DNA from: Mycolicibacterium cosmeticum | GTDB lineage: Bacteria > Actinomycetota > Actinomycetes > Mycobacteriales > Mycobacteriaceae | Direction of reading: 5' to 3' | DNA: 64,000 bases | Assembly: GCF_000613185.1 (NCBI RefSeq) | Contig: NZ_CCBB010000001.1 | Coordinates: 2,852,001-2,916,000 of the forward strand | Position numbers and translations under genes: made by a program | Notes under the pieces: generated by a model | Seen by the model: only the letters and a program-made list of their open reading frames with translations | The model's database searches: none | What the model was told of the DNA's origin: nothing | Shown here: positions 1 through 12,873 of the stretch, in pieces | Layout: every line of letters starts with the position of its first letter | Numbering within the stretch: position 1 is the stretch's first letter

Positions 1-695
1 AGATCGCCCACGTTGCTGTTCAGCTTGCTCCACACGCCCATACCGCCGAGCACCAGGTAGAGGAACGCCACGGCGATCATCCAGACGAAGAACAGCGCGG
101 CCGAGAGCACCAGCGACACCTTCAGCGTGCTCCACGGATCGATGCGTCGGATCTGCATGCTGGCCCGCACCGGACCTTGCTTACGGTTGGCCACCTGCAC
201 CCGCCCGGGCGGGGGAGCGGGCCGGGATTCGGCCGCCGTGGCCCGGGCCGGCCGCGGCGGCGGTCCGGACAGGTCCGGCAGCTCGCTGGCGTAGTTCTCC
301 GGCCGTGCGGCCTCCGGCCGCTCGGTGCGGGTGGGCAACACCTCGGTTTCGCGCGGCGGGTTCTGCGGAGGACCGGCAGGCGTCTCCCGGGCCGGTGCGT
401 TACCCCCGGCGATGAACCGGTTGAGCCTGGCGTCCACCCCCTGGGGGTGCGCCGGCCGGGTCCCGCCGTCGGCGGGACGGGCGCCTTCCGCCGGCCGGCC
501 GGCAATCGACGCTTCCGCCGGCCTACCGGCATTCGACCCTTCCGCCGGCCTACCGGTGTTGGCCCGGGCCGCCGGTCCGCGCTGCCACGGGGGCACTTCA
601 CCCTCGGGTACGGCACCCGGCGTCCCGGCGGCGCCGTTTGCGCTGCCGGGGCCCTCGCTTGCCCGCGAGTGGCCGGGTTCCTTCGGTGACGTCAC
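1..695 (-). CDS. DUF3566 membrane protein, 3' end cut by window (Rv0007-like)
   Basis: The start is GTG at 695, with AAGGAG 8 nt upstream. The visible 231 codons give a long Pro/Ala/Arg-rich cytoplasmic region followed by a transmembrane helix ([20 protein letters not shown]) and the Leu/Gly-rich segment typical of DUF3566. The linker holds a 9-residue repeat (GRPAEG units) made by a 27-nt tandem DNA repeat near 485-565. In mycobacteria this gene follows gyrA; its function is unknown, and the family has a disordered N-terminus and a two-helix C-terminal domain. The C-terminus lies beyond base 1. The gene is 75 bp downstream of gyrA on the same strand, so it could be co-transcribed with the gyrase genes. 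The family call rests on the membrane segment and the position. Confidence 0.85.
   Translation of the reverse strand, partial: MTSPKEPGHSRASEGPGSANGAAGTPGAVPEGEVPPWQRGPAARANTGRPAEGSNAGRPAEASIAGRPAEGARPADGGTRPAHPQGVDARLNRFIAGGNAPARETPAGPPQNPPRETEVLPTRTERPEAARPENYASELPDLSGPPPRPARATAAESRPAPPPGRVQVANRKQGPVRASMQIRRIDPWSTLKVSLVLSAALFFVWMIAVAFLYLVLGGMGVWSKLNSNVGD
485..565. repeat. 27-nt tandem repeat inside the DUF3566 gene, about 3 copies
   Basis: The 8-mer CTTCCGCC recurs at 485, 512 and 539, a 27-nt period. The units encode nine-residue repeats of the form xAGRPAExS in the disordered N-terminal region of the minus-strand protein. The period is a multiple of three, so copy changes would keep the frame. 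Confidence 0.8.
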
Positions 696-770
696 CTGAG
701 GTGCTCCTTAGCTCAGGCCCCGGAGGGCTCGGTGCTGGCGGTACTGCCGCAGTGGCATCCGGCAGTCACG

Positions 771-3335
771 CTACGCGTCGGTCGACTCGTCGCCTGCGGC
801 CTGATCGCCTTCCACGTCGACAACTTCGGCCTCACCGGCTTCCGCTTCGACAGCTTCGGCCTCGTCGGATTCCTCCGCGTTGTGTGCGATGGCAATCAGT
901 GTGTCGCCCTCACCGAGGTTCATCAAGCGCACGCCCTTGGTCTGCCTGCCGGCCTTGCGCACCTGACGCGCCGCCGTGCGGATCACCCCGCCGCCGGAGG
1001 TGATGGCGTACAACTCGGTGTCGTCGTCGACGATCAGCGCACCCACCAGGCTGCCGCGGCGCCGGTCGTACTGGATGGTCAAGATGCCCTTACCGCCGCG
1101 GCCCTGCACCGTGTACTCCTCGATATCGGTGCGCTTGGCGTATCCGCCGGCGGTGGCGACCAGCAGGTAGGTGCCCTCACGGACCACGTTGAGCGACAGC
1201 AGCCGGTCGTCCTCGTTGAACCGCATGCCCTGCACACCCGAGGTGGCGCGACCCATCGGCCGCAGCGCCTCGTCGGTGGCCGAGAACCGGATGGACTGCC
1301 CGTTGGCCGAGACCAGCAGCAGATCGTCCTCGGCCGAGCACAGCACGGCACCGACCAGTTCGTCGCCTTCGCGCAGGTTGATGGCGACGATGCCGCCGGA
1401 GCGGTTCGAGTCGAAGTCGATCAGCTTCGACTTCTTCACCAGACCGTTGCGGGTGGCCAGCACCAGGTAGGGCGCATCCTCGTAGCTCTTGATCTGGATG
1501 ACCTGGGCGATGCGTTCCTCGGGCTGGAAGGCCAGCAGGTTGGCCACGTGCTGGCCACGGGCCGTGCGCGACGCCTCCGGCAGGTCGTAGGCCTTGGCCC
1601 GGTACACCCGGCCCTGCGTGGTGAAGAACAGGATCCAGTCGTGCGTCGAGCACACGAAGAAGTGGTTGACGATGTCGTCCTGCTTGAGACCCGCGCCCTG
1701 CACACCCTTACCGCCGCGCTTCTGGCTGCGGTACAGGTCGGTCTTGGTGCGCTTGGCATAGCCCGTCTCGGTGATGGTGACGACGACGTCCTCGCGCTGG
1801 ATGAGGTCCTCGTCGGTGACGTCACCGTCCGCGGCGATGATCCGGGTGCGACGTTCGTCACCGTGCTTCTCGACGATCTCCTTGAGCTCGTCACGCACGA
1901 TGGCGCGCTGGCGCTCCGGCTTGGCCAGGATGTCCTCGAGGTCGGCGATCTCGGCCTCGATCTTGGCCAGGTCGTCGACGATGCGCTGCCGTTCCAGGGC
2001 GGCCAGCCGGCGCAGCTGCATGTCGAGGATGGCTTGGGCCTGGATCTCGTCGACGTCGAGCAGCTCCATCAAGCCGCTGCGGGCGACGTCGGCGTTGGCC
2101 GACGCCCGGATCAACGCGATCACCTCGTCGAGGGCATCCAGCGCCTTGACCAGACCGCGCAGGATGTGGGCGCGTTCGTTGGCCTTGCGCAGCCGGTACC
2201 GGGTGCGCCGGATGATCACATCGAGTTGGTGCGCAACGTAGTACCGGATCATCTGGTCTAGCCGCAGGGTGCGCGGCACGCCGTCGACGATGGACAGCAT
2301 GTTGGCACCGAAGCTGGTCTGCAGCTGGGTGTGCTTGTAGAGGTTGTTCAGCACGACCTTGGCCACGGCGTCGCGCTTGAGCTCCACCACGATGCGCAGA
2401 CCCACGCGGTCGCTGGACTGGTCCTCGATATTGGAGATGCCGGTCAGCTTGGCGTCGCGGACCTGCTCGGCGATCGAGGTGATGAAGTTGTCGTGGTTGA
2501 CCTGGTAGGGCAGCTCGGTGATGACGATCGAGGTGCGCCCGCGCGAGTCCTCCTCGATCTCGACCACACCGCGCATCCGGATCGATCCGCGTCCCGTGGT
2601 GTAGGTGTCGTTGATGCCCTGGGTGCCGACGATCAGGCCGCTGGTGGGGAAGTCGGGGCCCTTGACCCGCTCGCAGACCGCGGCCAGGGTGGCCTCTTCG
2701 TCGGCCTCGTGGTTCTCCAGGCACCAGTACACGGCCTCGGCGAGCTCGTTGAGGTTGTGCGGCGGGATGTTGGTGGCCATCCCGACGGCGATACCGCCGG
2801 ATCCGTTGGCCAGCAGGTTGGGGAACCGGCTGGGCAGAACCGTCGGCTCCTGCACGCGGCCGTCGTAGTTCGGGATGAAATCGACTGTCTCCTCGTCGAT
2901 CTCGCGCAGCATCTCCATGGCCAGCGGCGTCAGCCTGGCCTCGGTGTACCGCATGGCGGCGGCCGGGTCGTTGCCCGGTGAGCCGAAGTTGCCCTGACCG
3001 TCGACCAGCGGGTAGCGCAGCGACCACGGCTGGGCCATCCGGACCAGGGTGTCGTAGATCGACGCGTCGCCGTGCGGGTGGTAGTTACCCATCGTCTCGG
3101 CCACCGAGCGCGCCGATTTGGCGTGGCTGCGGTCCGGCCGGAACCCGGAGTCGTACATGGCGTACAGCACCCGCCGGTGCACCGGCTTGAGACCGTCGCG
3201 CACCTCGGGCAGCGCGCGGCCGACGATCACGCTCATCGCGTAATCGATGTAGCTGCGCTGCATCTCGTGCTGGATGTCGACCGGTTCGATGCGATCGGAC
3301 GTGCCGTCGCCGGGGGGCAACGTGGTGTCAGTCAT
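771..3335 (-). CDS. gyrA: DNA gyrase subunit A
   Basis: GyrA is the DNA-cleaving subunit of the A2B2 gyrase that adds negative supercoils; it is cytoplasmic and acts with GyrB. It is 854 aa, slightly longer than the usual ~840. The catalytic tyrosine is Y130 in [10 protein letters not shown]. The quinolone region reads HGDASIYD with A91, S92 and D95. Ala in place of the enterobacterial Ser83 is the normal mycobacterial state, linked to lower intrinsic quinolone susceptibility, and no classical resistance change is visible. Two GyrA-box-like motifs occur in the C-terminal beta-pinwheel: QKRGGKG (538-544) and QGRGGKG (744-750). The last ~35 residues are very acidic. There is no intein at the Y130 site used in some mycobacteria. 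The gene is 25 bp downstream of gyrB, so one operon is likely. Confidence 0.98.
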   Translation of the reverse strand: MTDTTLPPGDGTSDRIEPVDIQHEMQRSYIDYAMSVIVGRALPEVRDGLKPVHRRVLYAMYDSGFRPDRSHAKSARSVAETMGNYHPHGDASIYDTLVRMAQPWSLRYPLVDGQGNFGSPGNDPAAAMRYTEARLTPLAMEMLREIDEETVDFIPNYDGRVQEPTVLPSRFPNLLANGSGGIAVGMATNIPPHNLNELAEAVYWCLENHEADEEATLAAVCERVKGPDFPTSGLIVGTQGINDTYTTGRGSIRMRGVVEIEEDSRGRTSIVITELPYQVNHDNFITSIAEQVRDAKLTGISNIEDQSSDRVGLRIVVELKRDAVAKVVLNNLYKHTQLQTSFGANMLSIVDGVPRTLRLDQMIRYYVAHQLDVIIRRTRYRLRKANERAHILRGLVKALDALDEVIALIRASANADVARSGLMELLDVDEIQAQAILDMQLRRLAALERQRIVDDLAKIEAEIADLEDILAKPERQRAIVRDELKEIVEKHGDERRTRIIAADGDVTDEDLIQREDVVVTITETGYAKRTKTDLYRSQKRGGKGVQGAGLKQDDIVNHFFVCSTHDWILFFTTQGRVYRAKAYDLPEASRTARGQHVANLLAFQPEERIAQVIQIKSYEDAPYLVLATRNGLVKKSKLIDFDSNRSGGIVAINLREGDELVGAVLCSAEDDLLLVSANGQSIRFSATDEALRPMGRATSGVQGMRFNEDDRLLSLNVVREGTYLLVATAGGYAKRTDIEEYTVQGRGGKGILTIQYDRRRGSLVGALIVDDDTELYAITSGGGVIRTAARQVRKAGRQTKGVRLMNLGEGDTLIAIAHNAEESDEAEAVEAEAGEAEVVDVEGDQAAGDESTDA

Positions 3336-3360
3336 GAAGTTTCCTCAGTGGGTCAGACGA

Positions 3361-5433
<2,073 letters not shown>

Positions 5434-5592
5434 TCACAGTCTACCGGCACATTCGCACGGCACTGAATCTGTGGCGGCGTTTCCACGTACCTAAACGCGG
5501 CGTCTGTGGAATTTCTCGGTGCGGGGTGCGTCCTGACGCCTGAGAAAGTGCTTCGCGGGGTTCTGGCGGCTTTCAGCGACCCACGCCGGGAG

Positions 5593-6132
5593 CTATCCGT
5601 ACGTGTCTCGTGGACCCCGGCCGGCGATGTGATAGCGGCCCTTCTTCCAGGACGGGGCCTGCGGTCCGAGGATCTTCACCGAGGTCACCACGCCGTCCCC
5701 GACGGCGGCGGCGATCTTGGCCAGGATCTGCGCCTGCATCATCCGCAGCTGGGTGGCCCACGCGGTGGATTCGGCGGCGACGGTGAGCACGCCGTCGCGC
5801 AGCGCCGTCGGCACCGCGTGATCGGCGATATCGGCGCCGACCACCACCTTCCACTGACCCAGCACCGACCCCTCGGCCACCTGTTTGGACCAGCCGCGTG
5901 ATTGCGCCAGGTCCCGGGTGGCGGACCCGAACGGCTGTGGATCACGCACATCGGGTCCGGGTCCGGACCAGCTGCGTCGTTTCCCGGCCTGGCCGGTGCG
6001 CCGCGCCGGCGACGTCCGGCCACGTCCCACATCCTTGCCCTGGCTGCGCGCGGCACCGCGGGCCTCCTCGAGCACCCGGCGCACCATGTCGCGCGGATCT
6101 TCGGGTGACGAATCTTGCGCCGGGTCGCTCAT
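5593..6132 (-). CDS. dciA: DciA-type replicative helicase operator (DUF721, Rv0004-like)
   Basis: The protein is 179 aa. Its first ~75 residues are Arg/Pro/Gly-rich and probably disordered. A DUF721 domain follows (from about [20 protein letters not shown] to VKILGPQAP), with the family Trp residues and the [12 protein letters not shown] helix. DciA proteins act with DnaB in bacteria that lack DnaC or DnaI loaders, and the M. tuberculosis protein is reported to bind DnaB and to be essential. Its start codon overlaps the recF stop by 4 nt, indicating translational coupling. The dnaB gene it should serve is in this window at 60126-61505. Confidence 0.93.
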   Translation of the reverse strand: MSDPAQDSSPEDPRDMVRRVLEEARGAARSQGKDVGRGRTSPARRTGQAGKRRSWSGPGPDVRDPQPFGSATRDLAQSRGWSKQVAEGSVLGQWKVVVGADIADHAVPTALRDGVLTVAAESTAWATQLRMMQAQILAKIAAAVGDGVVTSVKILGPQAPSWKKGRYHIAGRGPRDTYG

Positions 6133-7289
6133 GCCAGCACCTCCGATATCCGTCCCGTGTCGTCGTCACGCATCCCGACCATTATCCGCCGCGCATCCCA
6201 ATTTCCTGGCAGGTCGTCGGGTACCGCCGCGGTCACCAACACCTGCTCGGCCGACGCCGCGACCTTGGCCAGCGCCTGCCGGCGCGCACTGTCCAGCTCG
6301 GCGAACACGTCGTCGAGCAACAACACCGGGTCCGTCCCGTCGGTCCGGAGCAATTCGTAGGACGCCAACCGCAGGCCCAACGCCATCGACCAGGATTCGC
6401 CGTGGCTGGCAAAGCCTTTGGCGGGTTGATCACCGAGGCGCAGTTCCAGGTCGTCGCGATGGGGCCCGACCAGGCACACACGGCGCTCCAGCTCGGCCGA
6501 GCGGCGCCGGGCCAGCTCCTCGAGCAGCGCAGTTTCGTACACCGCCGGGTCGACGGTGCCGGCGGCCGCCGCGGCCTCCACCGCCTCGGTGCCGCTGCGG
6601 TACCGAATGGAGGCCGGTCGCGACGCCGGCGCCAACAACTGGTAGGCCTTCTCCACTTCCGGTCCCAGCTCGTTGACCAGCTCGATACGAGCCGAAAGAA
6701 GTTGTGCCCCATGGGAGGCCAGATGCCCGTCCCAGACCTCGAGGGTGTCCAGCATGCCGGAGTCGCCACGGTGGCGGGCGGGTCCGGCCGTTTTCAGCAG
6801 GGCGGTTCGCTGCCGGACCACCTTGTCGTAGTCGGCGCGGACACCGGCGATCCGCGGTCGCCGCGTGGTGGCCACCTCGTCCAGATAGCGGCGGCGCTCG
6901 CCCGGGTCGCCGCGCACCAGCGCCAGATCCTCGGGGGCGAACAGCACCGCGCGCAGCACGCCGAGCACCTCACGCGGACTGCGCACCGGCGAGCGGTTCA
7001 GGCGGGCCTTGTTGGCCCGGCCGGTGGTGATCTCCAGATCGACCGCCATTTCCCGGCCGTCGTTGGCGACGATCGCCGAGAGCACCGCTCGCTCCGCGCC
7101 GGCCCGGATCAGCGGCGCATCGGTGGCCACCCGGTGTGATCCGAGGGTCGCGAGATACCACAGCGCCTCAACGAGATTCGTCTTACCGTAGCCATTCGGT
7201 GCGACGAACACCGTCTGGCCGGGACCCAGCTCGAGATCGGCCCGCGGCCACGAACGGAAATCCGTCAACACCACATGACGTACGTACAA
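6129..7289 (-). CDS. recF: DNA repair and recombination ATPase RecF
   Basis: RecF is an SMC-like ATPase that helps load RecA at gaps through the RecFOR pathway. The protein is 386 aa, near normal length. Walker A is APNGYGKTN (residues 30-38), and the ABC-type Walker B region is [16 protein letters not shown]. It sits in the dnaN-gnd-recF-dciA order typical of rapidly growing mycobacteria, 15 bp after gnd, and overlaps dciA by 4 nt. Confidence 0.97.
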   Translation of the reverse strand: MYVRHVVLTDFRSWPRADLELGPGQTVFVAPNGYGKTNLVEALWYLATLGSHRVATDAPLIRAGAERAVLSAIVANDGREMAVDLEITTGRANKARLNRSPVRSPREVLGVLRAVLFAPEDLALVRGDPGERRRYLDEVATTRRPRIAGVRADYDKVVRQRTALLKTAGPARHRGDSGMLDTLEVWDGHLASHGAQLLSARIELVNELGPEVEKAYQLLAPASRPASIRYRSGTEAVEAAAAAGTVDPAVYETALLEELARRRSAELERRVCLVGPHRDDLELRLGDQPAKGFASHGESWSMALGLRLASYELLRTDGTDPVLLLDDVFAELDSARRQALAKVAASAEQVLVTAAVPDDLPGNWDARRIMVGMRDDDTGRISEVLA

Positions 7290-7304
7290 ATCGTCTTCCC
7301 GGCG

Positions 7305-8198
7305 TCAGCCCGACTCGTGAACCCGTTGCACCGCATGCCCGCCGAATTGGTTGCGCAGCGCCGAAACGGCTTTCATGGTCGGTGAATCTTCTTGGCGGGA
7401 AAGGAATCTGGCGAACAACGAGGCAGCAATGCCCGGCACCGGTACGCGCAGCCGGATGGCTTCCTCGACGGTCCACCGACCTTCGCCCGAATCGTCGGTG
7501 TAGCCGGTGATATTGGCCAGGCCGGGATCTTCCTTGAGGGCCTTGGCCAGCAGTTCCTGCAGCCACGATCGCACCACGGTGCCGTTGGACCAGGCCTGGT
7601 ACACCGCGGCCGGGTCCTTGACCAACGGCTCGGCCGCCAGCAGTTCGTACCCTTCGGCGTATGCGGTCATCAGCGCGTATTCGACGCCGTTGTGCACCAT
7701 CTTGGTGAAGTGACCGGCACCGACCGGTCCGGCGTGCACGAATCCGTCCGCGACGTCGCCCGCCGGCCGCAGCGTGTCGAAGATCGGCATGGCCCGCGCG
7801 ACGTCCTCATCGCTGCCGCCGACCATCAGGCCGTACCCTTCGGTCAACCCCCAGATACCACCCGACACGCCGGCATCGATGAAGGAGATTCCCTTGTCGC
7901 CCAACAGTTTTGCGTGTGGAGCGTCCTCGGTGTAGCGCGAGTTGCCGCCATCGATGACCAGGTCTCCTGGCTCGAGGTGCTCGGCGAGTTCCACGATGGT
8001 CTGGTGGGTGATGTCACCGGAGGGCACCATCACCCAGACGATCCGGGGCGCGGTCAGTGCCTCGGCCAACCCGGTCAGGCTGGGCACGTCGGTGACCTCG
8101 GGGCGGGGGTCGTAACCGATCACCTCGTGGCCGCCGCTGCGCAGCCGCTCCCGCATGTTGAAACCCATTTTTCCCAGGCCGACCAACCCGAGCTGCAT
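7305..8198 (-). CDS. gnd: 6-phosphogluconate dehydrogenase, short form, between dnaN and recF
   Basis: The enzyme oxidatively decarboxylates 6-phosphogluconate to ribulose 5-phosphate, a pentose phosphate step. The protein is 297 aa, the short type lacking the long C-terminal domain of the ~470-aa enzymes. The Rossmann motif GLVGLGKMGFNM is at the N-terminus. The substrate loop DGGNSRYTED and the DAGVSGGIWG and KMVHNGVEYALM motifs, with the catalytic Lys-His-Asn, are present. A GGGGA-type ribosome binding site precedes the ATG. Insertion of gnd between dnaN and recF is seen in many mycobacteria. I did not decide between NAD and NADP use. Confidence 0.93.
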   Translation of the reverse strand: MQLGLVGLGKMGFNMRERLRSGGHEVIGYDPRPEVTDVPSLTGLAEALTAPRIVWVMVPSGDITHQTIVELAEHLEPGDLVIDGGNSRYTEDAPHAKLLGDKGISFIDAGVSGGIWGLTEGYGLMVGGSDEDVARAMPIFDTLRPAGDVADGFVHAGPVGAGHFTKMVHNGVEYALMTAYAEGYELLAAEPLVKDPAAVYQAWSNGTVVRSWLQELLAKALKEDPGLANITGYTDDSGEGRWTVEEAIRLRVPVPGIAASLFARFLSRQEDSPTMKAVSALRNQFGGHAVQRVHESG

Positions 8199-8228
8199 AT
8201 GCGTCCCCTTTACGCGAGGTAGGACCGG

Positions 8229-9428
8229 TCAGCCAGGAAGACGAACCGGCATCAACAAATAGACGTAGTCGGTATCGGCGGCCGGGAACGGTCCGGACGA
8301 TCCGACGGTCTCATCATTGTCGCCCGCCGGCCGCAACACCGCGGGACGGCTCGGTGTCGTGAAGCCGAACGTCACACGCTCGGAGTGCAACGAACTCAAC
8401 CCGTCGGTGAGATATCCGGGGTTGAAGGCGATGGTCAACGGCTCGCCGGCGAACTGCACCGGCAGGTCTTCCTCGGCGCGACCGACATCGTCGGCGCCGG
8501 CGGACAGCCGCACCACATCGGCGTCGAATTCCATCCGGACCTGGGCGCCGCGGTCGGCGACCAGCGCCACGCGCTTGATGGCCTCGGTCAGTTCGGCGAC
8601 CCCGACGGTGGCGATCGCGGTGTGCTCGGTCGGCAGCAACTGCCGGAACTTCGGGAATTCGGCGTCCAACAGGCGGGTGGTGGTGCGCTTGCCGTTGGAC
8701 CGAATCCCCAGCAGGCCCTCCTTGCCGACCGCCGCGCCGGCGCCGAGTGCCAGGTGCACCTCGGTGCCCGCGGTCCCGGCCTTCGCCGCGTCGGCCAGGG
8801 TCTTGGCCGGCACCAGCACCGCGGCCTCGACGCCGGCCACCGCCGTCGACCAGGTCAGTTCGCGGACCGCGAGCCGGAACCGGTCCGTCGCGGCCAAAAC
8901 CACCTTCTCGCCCGAAATCTCGACGCGGATACCGGTCAGCATGGGCAGCGTGTCGTCGCGCCCGGCGGCCACCGCGACCTGGCCGATGGCCTGACCGAAC
9001 AGATCGGCCGACACCACACCGGTTTCGTCCGGCAGCGCCGGCAAGGACGGGTAGTCCTCCACCGCCATGGTGGGCAGCGAGAAGCGGGCACTTCCGCAGC
9101 TCAGCGAAACCCGGGTGCCCTCGACGCTGACATCGACGGGCTTGGCCGGCAACGACCGCGTGATCTCCGAGAGCAGCCGCCCGGACACCAAAACGCTTCC
9201 GGGAGAGGCGATCTCAGCGGGAACGCGAATCTCGGCCGAGGTTTCGTAGTCGTATCCGGAAATCGTCAGCCCGTCATCGGAGCCGGTGAGCAGCACACCA
9301 GCCAGGACCGGAACGGTCGGGCGGCTCGGCAGGTTACGGGCGACCCAGGCAACGGCGTCGGCAAAGTCTTCGCGTACCAGGCGGAATTTCAAATCGGTGA
9401 GACCAACACTCGTCGTCACCACGTCCAT
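8229..9428 (-). CDS. dnaN: DNA polymerase III beta sliding clamp
   Basis: DnaN is the ring clamp that tethers the replicase to DNA. The protein is 399 aa, with three clamp domains and the C-terminal [15 protein letters not shown] motif that forms part of the partner-binding pocket. I chose the ATG at 9428 ([15 protein letters not shown]) because AGGGA lies 5 nt upstream; the longer reading to 9461 runs into oriC without a site. It is downstream of dnaA across the origin region. Confidence 0.97.
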   Translation of the reverse strand: MDVVTTSVGLTDLKFRLVREDFADAVAWVARNLPSRPTVPVLAGVLLTGSDDGLTISGYDYETSAEIRVPAEIASPGSVLVSGRLLSEITRSLPAKPVDVSVEGTRVSLSCGSARFSLPTMAVEDYPSLPALPDETGVVSADLFGQAIGQVAVAAGRDDTLPMLTGIRVEISGEKVVLAATDRFRLAVRELTWSTAVAGVEAAVLVPAKTLADAAKAGTAGTEVHLALGAGAAVGKEGLLGIRSNGKRTTTRLLDAEFPKFRQLLPTEHTAIATVGVAELTEAIKRVALVADRGAQVRMEFDADVVRLSAGADDVGRAEEDLPVQFAGEPLTIAFNPGYLTDGLSSLHSERVTFGFTTPSRPAVLRPAGDNDETVGSSGPFPAADTDYVYLLMPVRLPG

Positions 9429-9997
9429 AACGTCCCTTCGATCTACCGCATCAACAAGCACAAGAGCGCGCGGCTCAGTGTCGTTCCGAGCCTAGTCGCG
9501 AAGTGGTCGGCGACCGTGCCGGTTATCGAATCACCACCGTAGAGCGTTCGACGCGAAGTTGAAAGCCATCCACTCGCTAAGACGACAGGCCTCGAGCCGG
9601 GCGTGTGGTGCTGTGTCCCCAACAGCCTTCTTCTGAAGAAAGAACTAGGTAGAGATACAAGCAACAGTAATAGGGGCTGTGCAGGTTGGGGATAGCTGCC
9701 CGGTGCCGCTGGTCGGGACGGCTGCGGGGGTGTGAGCAGGCTGTGGAATCCCGGGGTGCTCGTTGGGTGCGAATGTGGATAACTTCGGCGGTGTGGAGTG
9801 AACGGCGGTTGTCCAGCCGGTTGCGCGCAGCTTTTCCACAGCATCATCCACACCGTTTCGGTGTGACAAACGATGCGGCAGTGGCCAAAGTTTTTCTGAG
9901 ATTTGTGGGCGCCGGCCCGAACCGGCGCTGATTTCGGGCGCACGCCGAAGCGCCGAGTTGCGCGTCGGTCGGCGCACTCGAGCGGGGAAAGAGGGTG
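9429..9997. other. oriC: Replication origin oriC (dnaN-dnaA intergenic region)
   Basis: In mycobacteria the minimal origin maps to the dnaA-dnaN gap, and this 569-bp gap fits. DnaA-box-like 9-mers are seen at 9774-9782 (TGTGGATAA, perfect to the classical box), 9832-9840 (TTTTCCACA), 9844-9852 (TCATCCACA), 9809-9817 (TTGTCCAGC) and weaker ones at 9742 and 9792. An AT-richer stretch at about 9628-9672, which includes the palindrome TTCTTC-T-GAAGAA, is the best candidate unwinding element. Gene direction flips across dnaA-rpmH, as expected at an origin. Confidence 0.9.
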
Positions 9998-11437
9998 TCA
10001 GCCCTTGGACCGCTGACGGATCCGGGTGGTGAGTTCCTTGACGTGATCGAAGATCTCGCGCCGCTCGGCCATCCCGTCGCGGATCTTGCGTTCGGCGTAC
10101 ATCACGGTGGTGTGGTCGCGGCCGAACGCCTCGCCGATCTTGGGCAGGGACAGGTCGGTGAGCTCGCGGCACAGATACATGGCGATCTGGCGGGCCTGGG
10201 CCAGTGCCCGGGTCTTACCGGGCCCGCGGAGCTCCTCGATGGAGGTTTCGAAGTACTCGGCGGTGACCGCCATGATGGTCGCGGTGCTGATCTGCACCGT
10301 GCTGGCGTCGGCGATCAGGTCGCGCAGCACGATCTCGGCCAGCGCCTTGTCGATGGCGGTGTTGCTCAACGAGGCGAATGCGGTGACCCGGATCAGTGCG
10401 CCCTCGAGCTCGCGGATGTTGCGCTCGATGCGGCTGGCGATCAGTTCCAGGACGTCATCGGGTACGTCGAGGCGATCCATCTGCGCCTTCTTACGCAGGA
10501 TCGCGATCCGGGTCTCCAGCTCGGGCGGCTGCACATCGGTGATCAGGCCCCACTCGAAGCGGGTACGCAGCCGGTCCTCGAGGGTGGCCAGCTTCTTCGG
10601 TGGCCGGTCCGAGGAGATGACGATCTGCTTGTTCGCGTTGTGCAGGGTGTTGAAGGTGTGGAAGAACTCTTCCTGGATACCTTCCTTGCCCTCGATGAAC
10701 TGGATGTCGTCGACGAGCAGCACGTCGATATCGCGATAGCTGCGCTTGAACGACGCCTTGCGGTCGTCCCGCAGCGAGTTGATGAAGTCGTTGGTGAATT
10801 CCTCGGTGGAGACGTATTTCACTCGCATCCCGGGGAACAGTTTCTGCGCGTAGTTGCCGGCCGCGTGCAGCAGATGCGTCTTGCCCAGACCGGACTCACC
10901 CCAGATGAACAACGGGTTGTAGGCCCGGGCCGGCGCCTCGGCGATGGCGAGGGTGGCGGCGTGCGCGAAGCGGTTGGAGGCGCCGATGACGAACGTCTCG
11001 AAGGTGTAGCGCCGGTTGAGGCTGACATCGTCGGGTTCCGGGCTGGCCGGCTGCTGCCGGTTGAAGAACGTCGGCCAACTCTGTTCGGCGCTGGTGCGTG
11101 CCTCGAGATCGTCGTCGACCTCCTCGACGTCGGCGACCGGAGACGGGTCGACGGGCGCAGACTCGGGCTCGGGTTCCGGGGTGGAGATCCGGACGGCCAG
11201 CTCGACGCGCTGTCCGAGCTGACGGCTCAGCGACGCGACGATCGGCTCACGCAGATGGCGCTCGATCTCGTTCTGGACGAACGGCGTGGGCACCGACAGC
11301 AGGGCGAAGCCCTCGGTGATGACGAGTGGCTGCACCATCCGCAGCCATGCGCGCTGCTGCGGCGTCAGGGCGGATGTGAGTTCGGCGACGACGTTGTTCC
11401 AAATCGTCCCGAACGAGGCATCGGGGTCGGCGGCCAA
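9998..11437 (-). CDS. dnaA: Chromosomal replication initiator DnaA
   Basis: DnaA is an AAA+ ATPase that binds DnaA boxes and opens oriC. The protein is 479 aa. Domain I is at 1-80, an acidic linker at ~85-120, Walker A GESGLGKT at 180-187 and Walker B VLLVDD at 239-244; the C-terminal helix-turn-helix has the signature [15 protein letters not shown]. The start is TTG at 11437, with AAGGGGG ~8 nt upstream, as in other mycobacteria. The linker is shorter than I recall for M. tuberculosis DnaA (507 aa). A short hairpin (CCTGGGC/GCCCAGG, 11462-11478) lies in the mRNA leader just before the start. Confidence 0.98.
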   Translation of the reverse strand: MAADPDASFGTIWNNVVAELTSALTPQQRAWLRMVQPLVITEGFALLSVPTPFVQNEIERHLREPIVASLSRQLGQRVELAVRISTPEPEPESAPVDPSPVADVEEVDDDLEARTSAEQSWPTFFNRQQPASPEPDDVSLNRRYTFETFVIGASNRFAHAATLAIAEAPARAYNPLFIWGESGLGKTHLLHAAGNYAQKLFPGMRVKYVSTEEFTNDFINSLRDDRKASFKRSYRDIDVLLVDDIQFIEGKEGIQEEFFHTFNTLHNANKQIVISSDRPPKKLATLEDRLRTRFEWGLITDVQPPELETRIAILRKKAQMDRLDVPDDVLELIASRIERNIRELEGALIRVTAFASLSNTAIDKALAEIVLRDLIADASTVQISTATIMAVTAEYFETSIEELRGPGKTRALAQARQIAMYLCRELTDLSLPKIGEAFGRDHTTVMYAERKIRDGMAERREIFDHVKELTTRIRQRSKG

Positions 11438-11674
11438 CGACGCTTACCCCCTTGTGGCTGGCCTGGGCATCGCCCAGGAGCGACGACGACAAACTGTCCA
11501 CATAGTTATCCACAGTCTGTGGAGAGTGGCCAGCCGTGGTTATCGCGTTGTGTGTTCGGCGTGGAAAACGTGTGTCGGAGCTCGTCACGTGCGCTGTGGC
11601 GTGTGGGCTCTCGGCCGGCGGTTGTCCTCGCTCTGGTGTCCGGCGCCGCCTCGGTGTCGAAACGGCATTGCCAG

Positions 11675-11703
11675 AAGCTAACAGTTTTCTCTCGCAGTGC
11701 CAA
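11675..11703 (-). promoter_or_regulatory. Candidate SigA promoter of dnaA
   Basis: On the minus strand, TTGGCA (11698-11703) and TAGCTT (11675-11680) are separated by 17 nt, about 240 nt upstream of the dnaA start. The match is seen by eye only. Confidence 0.5.
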
Positions 11704-11866
11704 CCGTTCTGCAACATTGCCGGGAGGTACCTGGCCGGCACCGTAATGTTGGTGACGCGTGTGACTTTTGTGATTGCACAGGCGATTCCGGAAGGGCAGT
11801 CGGACGGGGAGGAACCGGCGAGGAACATGGTCGTGCGAAGCCGGGGATGCGGCGCGGGGACGAGGT

Positions 11867-11895
11867 TTGACCCAGGGAAATCTCGTCAGTACCCT
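11867..11895 (+). promoter_or_regulatory. Candidate SigA promoter of rpmH-rnpA
   Basis: TTGACC (11867-11872) and TACCCT (11890-11895) have a 17-nt spacer and lie upstream of rpmH with no gene between. It would drive rpmH, rnpA, yidD and yidC. Confidence 0.6.
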
Positions 11896-12065
11896 CGAGC
11901 AGTCGCCCGCACGTGGTGATACGGCTGCGACCCGGGTAACCGGGGACCGCGCCGGTTAGTACATGAGATCGACGAGCTTACCCATGGTGGCCGTGGTCGC
12001 ATCGGCACGGGATTCTCGTGGCGGTGTGGTTGTGGTCACCCCATATGTAACAAGGAGAAACAGCC

Positions 12066-12209
12066 GTGGCCAAGGGCAAGCGGACTTTCCAGCCGAACAA
12101 CCGCCGCCGGGCCCGCGTGCACGGTTTCCGTCTGCGGATGCGTACCCGTGCCGGGCGCGCCATCGTGTCGGCTCGGCGCGGCAAGGGTCGCCGTTCTCTG
12201 ACTGCCTGA
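12066..12209 (+). CDS. rpmH: 50S ribosomal protein L34
   Basis: L34 is a small basic component of the large ribosomal subunit. The gene encodes 47 aa: GTG start at 12066, TGA at 12207-12209, with AAGGAG ~8 nt upstream. The sequence is the typical L34 pattern, [19 protein letters not shown] followed by [19 protein letters not shown]. It lies 20 bp ahead of rnpA, the conserved bacterial order at the origin. Confidence 0.97.
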   Translation: MAKGKRTFQPNNRRRARVHGFRLRMRTRAGRAIVSARRGKGRRSLTA

Positions 12210-12229
12210 TTCGATCAGGGCTCAGGGCG

Positions 12230-12592
12230 GTGCTTCCGGCCCGAAACCGGATGACCCGGTCGACTGATTTCGGTGTCACGGTTCGTCAAGGCGTGCGGGC
12301 AACTCAGCCCGACCTCGTCGTGCACGCATTGCGTGGCGACGCCGGTGACCTGACTGACGGCCCCAAGATCGGTTTCGTCGTGTCCAAGTCCGTCGGGAAC
12401 GCGGTGCAACGGCACCAGGTGTCCCGGCGGCTTCGTCATGTCGTGCGCACGATGCTCGACGACCTGGACACCTCGGACCGGGTGGTCATCCGTGCGCTGC
12501 CGGGCAGCCGCGATGCGCAGTCCGCGCGTCTGGAGTCGGAGTTGCGCGCGGCTCTCAAACGCACCCGGATCACGGCCGGAGCCGGATCGTGA
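12230..12592 (+). CDS. rnpA: Ribonuclease P protein component
   Basis: This is the protein subunit of RNase P, which trims the 5' ends of tRNA precursors. The protein is 120 aa. The central helix carries the conserved RNR-like basic motif, here [20 protein letters not shown], and ALPGSR is near the C-terminus. I chose the GTG at 12230 because the N-terminus then reads [13 protein letters not shown], as in relatives. The stop overlaps the yidD start (GTGA). Confidence 0.95.
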   Translation: MLPARNRMTRSTDFGVTVRQGVRATQPDLVVHALRGDAGDLTDGPKIGFVVSKSVGNAVQRHQVSRRLRHVVRTMLDDLDTSDRVVIRALPGSRDAQSARLESELRAALKRTRITAGAGS

Positions 12593-12873
12593 CGGGCCGC
12601 GCTGCCCGGAGCGTCATCTTCGTCATCCAGCTCTACCGCACGATGGTGTCGCCGTTGCGGCTACCCACGTGCCGTTTCACCCCGACTTGTAGTGCGTACG
12701 CCGTCGATGCCTTGACCGAATGGGGCCTGATCCGCGGCGGATGGTTGGCCGTGGTGCGGCTGGCCAAATGTGGGCCATGGCATCGCGGCGGATGGGATCC
12801 GATACCCGAGCGGTGCCAACACTGCGCCGGGGCAACCTCAGCGGAAGTCGTCAGGAGCGATTCTCTTGTTTAA
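12589..12873 (+). CDS. yidD: Membrane protein insertion efficiency factor YidD
   Basis: The protein is 94 aa with the family core [21 protein letters not shown] and the downstream Cys-rich [11 protein letters not shown]. YidD is a small membrane-peripheral protein that helps YidC-dependent insertion. The GTG start overlaps the rnpA stop by 4 nt, and its end overlaps the yidC start by 8 nt, so the three genes are translationally coupled. Confidence 0.94.
   Translation: MTGRAARSVIFVIQLYRTMVSPLRLPTCRFTPTCSAYAVDALTEWGLIRGGWLAVVRLAKCGPWHRGGWDPIPERCQHCAGATSAEVVRSDSLV

Larger units (their letters stand above)
11438..12065. other. dnaA-rpmH divergent intergenic region with DnaA boxes
   Basis: This 628-bp non-coding gap carries divergent promoters. 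DnaA-box-like sites lie at 11494-11502 (CTGTCCACA) and 11506-11514 (TTATCCACA, perfect), with a weaker TGTGGAGAG at 11518. They sit between the dnaA start and its likely promoter, so DnaA may repress its own gene. No short gene in the gap looked credible. Confidence 0.8.

Noticed and set aside
732..2261. Long plus-strand open frame opposite gyrA
   Set aside because: High G+C makes antisense frames stay open; gyrA is certain on the other strand and the translation (repeated Val/Leu/Gly/Asp) resembles no family.
2945..2955. GyrA intein site at the catalytic Tyr
   Set aside because: Reading frame is continuous and codons around [10 protein letters not shown] look normal for this genome.
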